A stretch of DNA of 7,909 nucleotides, from NCBI GenBank assembly GCA_013335275.1, contig JAAXVX010000058.1, forward strand, positions 1 to 7,909, given 5' to 3'. The translations under genes and the position numbers were made by a program. Shown here piece by piece: positions 1-6,210 of this stretch (the first letter of the stretch is position 1; every line of letters begins with the position of its first letter). This stretch comes from Bacteroidales bacterium (GTDB lineage Bacteria; Bacteroidota; Bacteroidia; Bacteroidales; UBA932). Below the pieces are notes generated by a model. The model did not search any database. It saw nothing but the letters and a program-made list of their open reading frames with translations, and was not told where the DNA came from.

Positions 1-1637
1 TTGAAATTATAGGCTTCCTTCTCCGATTGGTTAAACCTGTAACGATACTGGTATGCAAGTTCCATAAAGAAATTCTTGCCAAGAGGCTCTGTATATGAGG
101 CCCTTGCGCCCAGGGTATAACCGAGAGTATTCATTTTGTACTCCTGATTAATTACTGTAGAGTCTTCCTTGTCTCCTATTACCGTTTTAGATAAATTCTT
201 TGCGTTGAAAATATCATTGTTTGAAAAGCTGTAATTTACATTAACGGAAAATGTCCTTCCTACTTTGTTCAGTTTCTGACGGAAAAGCAGGTCGCCGTCA
301 ACTGACTGAGAGCTGTTTTCTCCGAAAGATTCACTATTACCTTCATTTATCTTAGTGCCTAAGCCTCCTCTTGTCCAGAAATCCTTTGTGTCATTGAAAT
401 TCCCTTTACCAATGCTCACATTCGGACGGAACAAAATCGATGCTTTGTCTGTGAGCTGATATTCAAGCTGAAGTGCCATTCTGTGGCCGTCTGCATAAGT
501 TTCTGATTTTGAAGACTGAGAATAATTGAATGTGCTGTCAGTCAAAAAGTTTTGTCTTAAACTATTACTTACGGCAAGGTTGTCGCTTCCGCTGTAAAGG
601 TAGTTACCACCCAGTTTAAGTTTTTTGTTTGCAGATTCAATGTTTCCGTTTATTCCGCCCAGCCAGGATTTAGTTATTCCATTGCCTCCGAATCTCATTG
701 TTGCACCCCCAATTCTCACGCCCCCCATTCCGGAAGAGCTTCTCATCGCAGACATCATTGAACCGGCAATGTCCGAAAAGCCCCTGTTGTTGGTATTATT
801 AAGGTTACCAATAAAAGTAATCTGGCTTTTTTGTTTGAAATTACCTGCCATACCGGCTGCCTGATACCTGTCATCGGTGCCGTATCCTGCCGAAAGATTT
901 CCAAACCATCCGTTCATCATGCCCGGCCTTATGCTTAAATCTATTACGGTCTCTTCATTTCCGTCATTTATTCCTGTAAATTGTGCCTGTTCCGATTTTC
1001 TCTCCACAACTTTAACTTTATCTACAATTTTTGCAGGAATGTTCTTTGTGGCAAGCTGAGGGTCGTTAAGGAAGAATGTCTTCCCGTCAATCATAATTTT
1101 ATTGATTTCCTTGCCGTTTGCCGTAATTTTCCCGTCTGAATCGATTTCCACGCCCGGAAGTTTTTTAAGCAACTCCTCCAGCATATCATTGTCAGTAGTT
1201 TTATATGAAGAGGCATTATACTCTATGGTGTCCTTTTTTACTACAATGGGATTACCCACTGCTGTTACCACAACAGAATTAAGCGTGTTCATTTGTTCTT
1301 TCAGCGCAATATCTCCAAGATCTACGACCCTTTGCTGCTCTATTGTTATTGGCCTGGAGTAAGTTATATATCCCATATATTCAATGCGGATAGTGTACTT
1401 CCCTGCAGCAAGACCGGCCAGCTCAACTTTTCCTCTGTTGTCGGAAAGTGCATATTTTGAAGGTGTGGTGGACCCCAGAGGGGTTATTGATGCTGTTGCA
1501 AATTCAACAGGCTCTCTTCTAAGACTATCCAGTACTGTAAGTTTTACTTTTGAATCCTTCACCTCCTCCGCATACAGGGTTCCTAAACTCAAAGACAAAA
1601 ATGTAACCAGAGCAAAAACTACTTTAAAATATCTCAT
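1..1637 (-). CDS. Outer-membrane beta-barrel protein with carboxypeptidase-regulatory-like and plug domains (partial, C-terminus missing)
   Basis: The reading frame is open from an ATG at 1637 to the window edge, giving 545 N-terminal residues without a stop. It begins with a signal peptide (positive MRYFK, hydrophobic core to about residue 22, likely cleavage after LYA at 23). Residues about 31-115 form a CarboxypepD_reg-like beta-sandwich (TVLDSLRREPVEFATASI, then GKYTIRIEYMGY). Residues about 125-235 are a TonB-plug-like domain with the hallmark segments LLKKLPGVEIDSDGKI, IMIDGKTFF and AQFTGINDGNEE. From about 240 onward the sequence alternates aromatic/glycine-rich beta strands with polar loops, as in a barrel; a Gly/Met-rich stretch lies at about 291-320. 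This matches the OMP_b-brl_3 type of TonB-dependent-receptor-like proteins, usually 800-950 residues long. The substrate cannot be told, and no SusD partner is visible. It lies 88 bp downstream of ruvC in the same direction but probably has its own promoter. Class is sure, function unknown. Confidence 0.9.
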   Translation of the reverse strand, partial: MRYFKVVFALVTFLSLSLGTLYAEEVKDSKVKLTVLDSLRREPVEFATASITPLGSTTPSKYALSDNRGKVELAGLAAGKYTIRIEYMGYITYSRPITIEQQRVVDLGDIALKEQMNTLNSVVVTAVGNPIVVKKDTIEYNASSYKTTDNDMLEELLKKLPGVEIDSDGKITANGKEINKIMIDGKTFFLNDPQLATKNIPAKIVDKVKVVERKSEQAQFTGINDGNEETVIDLSIRPGMMNGWFGNLSAGYGTDDRYQAAGMAGNFKQKSQITFIGNLNNTNNRGFSDIAGSMMSAMRSSSGMGGVRIGGATMRFGGNGITKSWLGGINGNIESANKKLKLGGNYLYSGSDNLAVSNSLRQNFLTDSTFNYSQSSKSETYADGHRMALQLEYQLTDKASILFRPNVSIGKGNFNDTKDFWTRGGLGTKINEGNSESFGENSSQSVDGDLLFRQKLNKVGRTFSVNVNYSFSNNDIFNAKNLSKTVIGDKEDSTVINQEYKMNTLGYTLGARASYTEPLGKNFFMELAYQYRYRFNQSEKEAYNF

Positions 1638-1658
1638 AATGGTATATAAATATCAATT

Positions 1659-1688
1659 CAATTATAAATTCAACTACCCTTTGACAAC
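1659..1688 (-). promoter_or_regulatory. Possible Bacteroidota promoter of the outer-membrane protein gene
   Basis: On the minus strand TATAATTG (plus 1659-1666) matches TAnnTTTG at five of six defined positions. It is preceded after 18 bp by GTTG (plus 1685-1688), an imperfect upstream TTTG element. The predicted transcript would start roughly 15 bases before the ATG at 1637. The match is imperfect in an AT-rich region, so this is a tentative call; read-through from ruvC is the alternative. Confidence 0.3.
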
Positions 1689-1725
1689 CGATCTGGCAAA
1701 AGGTTAAATTGGATTGAAAAAAAAA

Positions 1726-2280
1726 TTACTTAACTCTTTTTGGATTTGATTTCACAAAAGATTCCCAGCTTTTAGGAGTTCCCTTTCCGGCGGCAAAACC
1801 GGTAAGCTGATAATAGTGACAAAGCGCAACCGCAAGACCATCGGTTGCGTCGAGGAACTCGGGCTTTTCCTCGACTTTGAGAATGTTCTTAAGAATTGTG
1901 GCAACCTGTTCCTTTGATGCCGCACCTTTTCCGGTAATAGCCATCTTTATCTTTCTTGGTGCATATTCTGTTATGGGCATATTCCTGTTAAGAGCTGCAG
2001 CAATTGCAGAACCCTGCGCCCGCGCGAGTTTAAGCATGGATTGAATATTTTTGCCATAAAAAGGAGCCTCAATGGAAAGTTCGTCCGGTTTGTAATATTC
2101 AATAAGGTTCGTTACCTCAATAAAAATTTGTCTGATTTTAACAAAATGGTCCTTCTCCTTTCTCATGTCCACAACACCCATATCTATATATACGGGCGAC
2201 CTGCCTGCCACCTCAATAACTCCAAATCCGAGAATTTGTGTACCGGGGTCAATGCCCAGTATTACTTTGTTTTTGACCAT
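1726..2280 (-). CDS. ruvC: Crossover junction endodeoxyribonuclease RuvC
   Basis: RuvC is the dimeric, metal-dependent Holliday-junction resolvase that works with the RuvAB branch-migration motor in recombinational repair. The 184-residue product is slightly longer than E. coli RuvC (173). It shows the RNase-H-fold signature: the first catalytic Asp at residue 11 in ILGIDPGT, Glu71 in LSIEAPFYG, and the C-terminal acidic pair Asp144 and Asp147 in FLDATDGLAVALCHY, so all four metal ligands are present. The segment KLARAQGSAIAAA and the APRKIKMAITGKGAASKEQV region are also typical. The basic C-terminal tail (about 166-184) is an extension beyond the core fold. It starts 18 bp after the serS stop and is presumably cotranscribed with serS. 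ruvA and ruvB are not in the window, as is common when ruv genes are scattered. Nine T residues follow the stop codon on the coding strand, but no convincing hairpin precedes them. Confidence 0.97.
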   Translation of the reverse strand: MVKNKVILGIDPGTQILGFGVIEVAGRSPVYIDMGVVDMRKEKDHFVKIRQIFIEVTNLIEYYKPDELSIEAPFYGKNIQSMLKLARAQGSAIAAALNRNMPITEYAPRKIKMAITGKGAASKEQVATILKNILKVEEKPEFLDATDGLAVALCHYYQLTGFAAGKGTPKSWESFVKSNPKRVK

Positions 2281-2298
2281 TAATATGGTAACTCCGTT

Positions 2299-3567
2299 TT
2301 AGTCTATATAAGAAAAACCGCAATAGTCCTTAAGCACATCAGGAATCTTTATTCCTCTGCTGTCCTGATTGTTTTCGAGAATTGCCGCAAGAATTCTCGG
2401 AAGGGCAAGCGAACTCCCGTTTAATGTATGTGCGAGTTGAATTTTGCCGGTCTCGTCCTTGTATCTTAATTTCAGACGATTCGCCTGAAATGATTCAAAA
2501 TTTGATACCGAGCTCACTTCAAGCCACCTCTCCTGTGCTGCGGAATAGACTTCAAAATCGTATGTAAGGGCAGATGTAAAACTCATGTCTCCGCCGCATA
2601 GCCTGAGAATTCTGTATGGGAGCCCAAGCGACTGCACGATACCTTCTACATGCTTTACCATCTCTTCTAAAGCAGAATATGAGGTATCGGGGTGTGAAAC
2701 CTGAACGATTTCAACTTTGTCAAACTGGTGGAGCCTGTTAAGACCTCTCACGTCCTTTCCGTATGAACCGGCCTCACGTCTGAAACATGGAGTATATGCA
2801 GTCATCTTTACAGGCATCTCTCCCCTGTTAAGAATTACGTCTCTGAAAATATTGGTAACGGGAACTTCGGCAGTCGGAATAAGGTAAAAATTGTCCAGCC
2901 CAACAAAGTACATCTGTTCTCCCTTGTCAGGAAGCTGACCTGTACCATATCCGGATGCTTCGTTTACCATAAGCGGCGGCTGAACTTCGGTATAACCGGC
3001 TCTTGTATTCATGTCAAGAAAAAAAGATATGAGAGCCCTCTGAATTTTCGCTCCTTTACCTTTATAAACAGGAAATCCGGCACCTGTAAGTTTTACTCCA
3101 AGATCAAAATCAATAATGTCATATTTTTTTGCAAGTTCCCAGTGAGGAATAGCATTTTCAAGCTTTGGAAAAGAACCGCCCTCTCTCACAATCACATTAT
3201 CTTCTGCCATTTTTCCCTTGGGAACCGAAATATGCGGGAGGTTAGGAAGTTGAACGAGAAGATCATTAAGTTCATTTTCACTCTCTTTAATCTTATTCTC
3301 CAATCCTTTTGAAATTTCTTTCAACTCGGACACCTTCATTTTTGCTGATTCGGCTTCCTCTTTCTTTCCGTTTTTCATTAAAGAACCTATCTCTTTTGCA
3401 AGAGAATTCTGATCTGCAAGAACAACATCCTGCTCGGTCTGGCAGGAACGGCGAATCTGATCCAGAGCGTTTACTTTTTCAATAATTGATTTGGCGTCGA
3501 AATTCTTGACCATCAACCTCTCTATCACGTATTCGGGTTGCTCTCTTAAAAGTTTAATGTTCAGCAT
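2299..3567 (-). CDS. serS: Serine--tRNA ligase (seryl-tRNA synthetase)
   Basis: SerS charges tRNA-Ser (and tRNA-Sec where present) with serine in the cytoplasm. The 422 residues are the usual length for bacterial SerRS. Residues about 1-110 are the tRNA-binding domain, with a Glu/Lys-rich helical hairpin (about 30-105) that forms the antiparallel coiled coil reaching the long variable arm of tRNA-Ser. The class II catalytic core follows: motif 1 helix/strand around 172-200 (GAKIQRALISFF to EVQPPLM), the serine-binding TAE loop at 232-234, motif 2 at 261-289 (CFRREAGSYGKDVRGLNRLH, then QFDKVEI), and motif 3 at 382-398 (LNGSSLALPRILAAILE) with the ATP-binding Arg391. The Leu-Pro variant in motif 3 (ALPR rather than AVGR) appears in Bacteroidota homologues as I recall them. 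The ATG at 3567 gives the canonical MLNIKLLREQPEYV start. It is the first gene of a serS-ruvC unit and carries a good upstream promoter with a short leader. Confidence 0.98.
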   Translation of the reverse strand: MLNIKLLREQPEYVIERLMVKNFDAKSIIEKVNALDQIRRSCQTEQDVVLADQNSLAKEIGSLMKNGKKEEAESAKMKVSELKEISKGLENKIKESENELNDLLVQLPNLPHISVPKGKMAEDNVIVREGGSFPKLENAIPHWELAKKYDIIDFDLGVKLTGAGFPVYKGKGAKIQRALISFFLDMNTRAGYTEVQPPLMVNEASGYGTGQLPDKGEQMYFVGLDNFYLIPTAEVPVTNIFRDVILNRGEMPVKMTAYTPCFRREAGSYGKDVRGLNRLHQFDKVEIVQVSHPDTSYSALEEMVKHVEGIVQSLGLPYRILRLCGGDMSFTSALTYDFEVYSAAQERWLEVSSVSNFESFQANRLKLRYKDETGKIQLAHTLNGSSLALPRILAAILENNQDSRGIKIPDVLKDYCGFSYID

Positions 3568-3590
3568 ATGATTTTATATAATTGGAGCCT

Positions 3591-3623
3591 CAAAGTTAGA
3601 AAAATATATCTTTTACTGTTCAA
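3591..3623 (-). promoter_or_regulatory. serS-ruvC promoter (Bacteroidota type)
   Basis: On the minus strand TAACTTTG (plus 3591-3598) is a perfect match to the TAnnTTTG -7 box. TTG (plus 3621-3623, within ATTG) stands 22 bp upstream, inside the 17-23 bp spacing reported for this promoter class. Transcription would begin about 15-20 bases before the serS ATG, giving a short leader with no room for a T-box or other riboswitch. Confidence 0.6.
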
Positions 3624-3649
3624 TGGCCTGCTTTTTTTAAAAAGATATA
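3605..3649. repeat. Imperfectly placed 10-bp inverted repeat upstream of serS
   Basis: TATATCTTTT at 3605-3614 is the exact reverse complement of AAAAGATATA at 3640-3649, with 25 bases between the arms. The arms flank the -33 element of the serS promoter. Both are AT-only apart from one C/G pair, in a very AT-rich region, so chance is a realistic explanation and no function is claimed. Confidence 0.35.
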
Positions 3650-3685
3650 ATAATTAAACAGAATCAGATATTTCGGGCGTTTTAG

Positions 3686-3717
3686 TTTCCTTATCTCCTG
3701 ACAGTGAGATATTTTTG
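3686..3717 (+). promoter_or_regulatory. Promoter of the fimbrillin lipoprotein gene
   Basis: TATTTTTG at 3710-3717 matches the TAnnTTTG -7 box at every defined position. TTTC at 3686-3689, one mismatch from TTTG, lies 20 bp upstream. The transcript would start near 3722-3725, about 20 bases before the ATG at 3745. This argues against the in-frame TTG at 3715, which would lie inside the -7 box itself. Confidence 0.5.
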
Positions 3718-3744
3718 CCGCATATAATAAAAAAACGGTTATTT

Positions 3745-4785
3745 ATGAGAGAGAAATTATTTATCATCGCAGCTATATTAGTAGTTGCATCATCATGCAA
3801 AAAAGAGATTACACCCCAATCCGGGAAGGAGTGTACAATAAGCATAAAACTTAATAACGGAAGAACCGGAACAAAAGCGACAGAGCCGTTTCACGATACA
3901 CTTGGTGTATCCGGAGGAGTAAAAGAGCTGCACGTATTTTTGTTCGATGCACTCAGCAACAATATCTCCACCTACAAAAAAATTCTTAATCCCGATTCTT
4001 TAAAAAACATCTCAATTAAAACAACAATGGGTCAAAAGAATATTTATATACTTGCTAATCCTCATAATGAAGAGGGGTTTGGAGGAGTGCTGGATGAGGA
4101 AGATTTTATGGCCTTACAAACCTCTCTTCTTAAAGAGGAGCCCGGATATTTTACCATGTTTGGAAACAGTATGAATTTTTCTGTGGGAGAAAACAGTGTT
4201 GCGGACATCAGAATGGAGCGGTTTATATCTAAAATTGTCCTGAACAGCCTTAAAACAGAATGTACCGGAGGGCCCTTTGAGGGGTTAGCGCTTAAAGATG
4301 TGAGGGTTTATCTTTTAAATATTGTAGCCAAAAAAAAGGCTTATGACGGTTCAGAGGCTTATCCACTGTCAGTATTGAATTTAGGTTCAAACATCCCTGC
4401 CGGTTACTTAGGAGCTGCAATAAAAAACATGGTTTATGATTCGATTCCTCAGGATATTGGAGATGTAGTCTATAATACGAAGCATCACTTTTATGCATAT
4501 TCAAACACTACGGATGTGGAGAATTCATATATTAAATATACCAAACTTGTTATTGAGGGAACCCTAAACGGAACGAAATACTATTATCCCATTCCTGTAA
4601 ACAAAACAGGATATGGAGCTTCAGACAATAAAGGTATTTTAAGAAATACTGTATATAAAATGGACGTAGTTATTAAAAACGCAGGGTCTCTAAGTCCGGG
4701 GTCCTTTCTGCCAACTTCAAGCTACACGACAAACCTGGAAATTGCCGATTTTGGTTCTTTTGATCTTGGGGTTGTGGAATTATAA
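3745..4785 (+). CDS. FimA/Mfa1-like fimbrillin lipoprotein (type V pilus subunit family)
   Basis: The protein (346 residues from the ATG at 3745) is a lipoprotein: MREKLFIIAAILVVASSC has a lipobox with Cys18 as the lipidated residue. Segments line up in order with my recollection of Porphyromonas gingivalis FimA: a first strand CTISIKLNNGR ending in Arg40, GGVKELHVFLFDA (about 56-68), GQKNIYILANPHNE, IRMERFISKIVLNSL, DVRVYLLNIVAKKKA, HHFYAYSN, KYYYPIPVN, and LRNTVYKMDVVIKNAG near the C-terminus. Family knowledge: shaft fimbrillins are exported as lipoproteins, cleaved after Arg/Lys at the end of the first strand, and polymerise by strand exchange. Arg40 (or Lys44) sits where FimA is cut, which suggests a polymerising rather than an anchor subunit; that step is inference. 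No FimB/Mfa2-type anchor, tip subunits or regulators are nearby; the gene stands alone between serS and a ferredoxin gene. A minor-subunit or non-pilus role is possible. Confidence 0.82.
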   Translation: MREKLFIIAAILVVASSCKKEITPQSGKECTISIKLNNGRTGTKATEPFHDTLGVSGGVKELHVFLFDALSNNISTYKKILNPDSLKNISIKTTMGQKNIYILANPHNEEGFGGVLDEEDFMALQTSLLKEEPGYFTMFGNSMNFSVGENSVADIRMERFISKIVLNSLKTECTGGPFEGLALKDVRVYLLNIVAKKKAYDGSEAYPLSVLNLGSNIPAGYLGAAIKNMVYDSIPQDIGDVVYNTKHHFYAYSNTTDVENSYIKYTKLVIEGTLNGTKYYYPIPVNKTGYGASDNKGILRNTVYKMDVVIKNAGSLSPGSFLPTSSYTTNLEIADFGSFDLGVVEL

Positions 4786-4787
4786 AA

Positions 4788-4811
4788 AAGGCTGCACAAA
4801 TGTGCAGCCTT
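4788..4811. terminator. Bidirectional intrinsic terminator between fimbrillin and ferredoxin genes
   Basis: The arms AAGGCTGCACA (4788-4798) and TGTGCAGCCTT (4801-4811) are exact 11-bp reverse complements around a minimal loop. On the minus strand the stem runs into a T-tract (plus 4784-4789 are A), making a classical Rho-independent terminator for the ferredoxin gene, 20 bp after its stop. On the plus strand it starts 2 bp after the fimbrillin stop but is followed only by TTCATTAATT, a weak U-tract, so termination there may be less efficient. Confidence 0.88.
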
Positions 4812-4831
4812 CATTAATTCATTCGTTTAAA

Positions 4832-4999
4832 CTATTCTTGAGCAATTGCTCCGACAGGACAAACGTCGGCACAAGTACCACAGTCTGAACAAATATTTGC
4901 ATCAATTTTGTAAATATCGCCGGGAGAGATAGCCTCAACAGGGCACTCATCGATACAAGTTCCGCAAGCGGTGCAATCTTCAGAAATTTTGTAAGCCAT
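4832..4999 (-). CDS. 2[4Fe-4S] bacterial-type ferredoxin
   Basis: This 55-residue protein (MAYKISEDCTACGTCIDECP and on) is a clostridial-type ferredoxin, a small cytoplasmic electron carrier for low-potential redox enzymes such as pyruvate:ferredoxin oxidoreductase or hydrogenases. Two CxxCxxCxxxCP motifs are intact: Cys9, 12, 15, 19 followed by Pro20, and Cys37, 40, 43, 47 followed by Pro48, enough for two [4Fe-4S] clusters exchanged between the half-repeats. It is acidic and lacks a signal peptide, as expected. The ATG at 4999 and TAG at 4832-4834 give the usual family length (about 55). It is monocistronic: its own perfect promoter lies at 5032-5062 and a strong terminator follows. Its specific redox partner cannot be read from the context. 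The presence of such a ferredoxin hints at anaerobic metabolism. Confidence 0.97.
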   Translation of the reverse strand: MAYKISEDCTACGTCIDECPVEAISPGDIYKIDANICSDCGTCADVCPVGAIAQE

Positions 5000-5031
5000 T
5001 ATATAAAGTTTTAAAATTGGTTTGTTAACTG

Positions 5032-5062
5032 CAAAGGTATAAAATAGGTTGGAATGAACAAA
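5032..5062 (-). promoter_or_regulatory. Ferredoxin gene promoter (Bacteroidota consensus)
   Basis: On the minus strand TTTG (plus 5059-5062) is followed after 19 bp by TACCTTTG (plus 5032-5039), a complete match to TTTG / TAnnTTTG at the standard spacing. Expected transcription start is about 5026-5028, giving a leader of about 28 bases. The upstream element lies within the divergent promoter of the next gene. Confidence 0.75.
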
Positions 5063-5078
5063 TACAAATGTATCTTTG
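5049..5078 (+). promoter_or_regulatory. Promoter of the DUF1573-meaB-exporter operon
   Basis: TATCTTTG at 5071-5078 matches the TAnnTTTG box fully, and TTG at 5049-5051 lies 19 bp upstream. Expected start is near 5083-5085, about 27 bases before the ATG at 5111. The promoter overlaps the -33 element of the divergent ferredoxin promoter by about 14 bp. Confidence 0.65.
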
Positions 5079-5082
5079 TATT
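5061..5082. repeat. 8-bp inverted repeat over the operon -7 box (candidate operator)
   Basis: AATACAAA (5061-5068) and TTTGTATT (5075-5082) are exact reverse complements separated by 6 bases. The right arm includes the TTTG of the plus-strand -7 box, and the left arm touches the -33 TTTG of the ferredoxin promoter. A dimeric regulator bound here could affect both directions. Part of the symmetry comes from the promoter element itself, so the operator role is only a possibility. Confidence 0.35.
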
Positions 5083-5110
5083 ATCTAATCAACAATAAAA
5101 ACGAGATAAT

Positions 5111-6205
5111 ATGAGAAGCATGCTGCCAATCAAGTCTCTGATTCTGTTTGCCTTGATAATTTCTGGTTCGGTAGTAAGAGGTCAGAATTCCGGCAATGGA
5201 ATCATCGAATTCAACAAAATGATTCACGACTTCGGAGACATTAGTTTAAGCTCTGGAAAACAAAACTATACATTCACTTTCAAGAACATAGGAAAACAAC
5301 CCATCCTAATCAACACAGTTATTTCGTCATGTGGCTGTACAACTCCTGTCTGGACAAAAAATCCGGTCAAACCCGGAGAGAAAGGTAAAATTGATGTTAC
5401 TTTTCTTAACGACCAGGGTCCCTATCCTTTTGACAAATCCCTCACGGTTTATGTAAGCGGAATGAACAGGCCGGTAATACTTAGAATCAAAGGAGTGGTA
5501 CATGAGAAACCAAAGTCACTGAATCAACTTTTTCCAAAAAAAGTAGGCAAATTATCCTTTAGAACCAACTTTATAGATATCGGGCTCATCGCACAGGGAG
5601 AATCCAGAAACGATGTCATGGAGGTAGCAAATACATCAGGAGTTTCTCTGGCAATAGGGTTTTACAACTTATCTCCCGGGCTTTATATTACTTCGGTTCC
5701 GGCAGTTATTGCTCCCGGGAAAAAGGGAGAATTGCAGATAACCGTAAATACAAAAGGTGCTAAGAACTGGGGAACTACACAATATAGTGCCGGGTTAATA
5801 GTTAACAACAGCAAGATAACAGGGGAGAAAATCATTGTTCAGTCCAGAATCCTGGACAACTTTTCTGACCTTTCTGCCGAAGACAGGAGTCAATCTGCCT
5901 TGCCTATGGCAAATAACAGCGCATTGAATTTTGGGGTTGTTAAAAGCGGTGAGAAAATTTCCAGAACTTTTGAGGTAAAGAACCTTGGTCAGAGAGATTT
6001 GGTCATTTACAAAGCCGAGTTTAACGAAAAAGGGGCAACTGCAAATTTTAATTCTCCGGTAAAACCGGGGCAAACCTGCAAGATTGATGTTTCAATTGAC
6101 ACCAAAGGATTTGAAGGAGACAAAACATTTCAGGTTACCCTCATAACTAACTCGCCATCGAGACCGGTAGTAAACCTGCTGGTAGCAGGCAATATTACAA
6201 AATAG
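5111..6205 (+). CDS. Exported DUF1573 protein with three Ig-like repeats
   Basis: The 364-residue protein starts with a signal peptide (MRSMLPIKSLILFALIISG, likely cleavage after VRG at about 24), so it acts in the periplasm or at the envelope. Residues about 31-130 are a DUF1573 domain: IIEFNKMIHDFGDI, the strand YTFTFKNIGKQPILI, the signature SSCGCTTPVW with Cys74 and Cys76, then VKPGEKGKIDVTF. Two diverged copies follow: about 148-247 (LSFRTNFIDIGLI, then IAPGKKGELQITVNTKG) and about 270-362 (ALNFGVVKSGEKISRTFEV, then VKPGQTCKIDVSIDTKG). The CGC pair is kept only in the first copy; the third has a lone Cys323. The folds resemble the ASPM/SPD-2/Hydin type of Ig domain. The molecular role of DUF1573 proteins is not established. 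It is first in an operon with meaB (5-bp gap) and a metal exporter. An alternative start is Met4; the first ATG fits the promoter equally well. Confidence 0.9.
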   Translation: MRSMLPIKSLILFALIISGSVVRGQNSGNGIIEFNKMIHDFGDISLSSGKQNYTFTFKNIGKQPILINTVISSCGCTTPVWTKNPVKPGEKGKIDVTFLNDQGPYPFDKSLTVYVSGMNRPVILRIKGVVHEKPKSLNQLFPKKVGKLSFRTNFIDIGLIAQGESRNDVMEVANTSGVSLAIGFYNLSPGLYITSVPAVIAPGKKGELQITVNTKGAKNWGTTQYSAGLIVNNSKITGEKIIVQSRILDNFSDLSAEDRSQSALPMANNSALNFGVVKSGEKISRTFEVKNLGQRDLVIYKAEFNEKGATANFNSPVKPGQTCKIDVSIDTKGFEGDKTFQVTLITNSPSRPVVNLLVAGNITK

Positions 6206-6210
6206 AGAGA

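Noticed and set aside
625..1707. Several plus-strand open frames of 60-107 codons.
   Set aside because: They are antisense to the continuous outer-membrane protein frame, which has a signal peptide and recognisable domains; the plus-strand peptides have no recognisable features and several are Pro/Ser-rich as expected of shadows.
1717..1725. Nine-base T-run (coding strand) after ruvC as an intrinsic terminator.
   Set aside because: No GC-containing stem-loop could be found immediately upstream of the run.
3715..3744. Ten-codon upstream extension of the fimbrillin gene from a TTG.
   Set aside because: The TTG lies within the -7 promoter box, and the extension would place charged residues ahead of an already complete lipoprotein signal peptide beginning at 3745.
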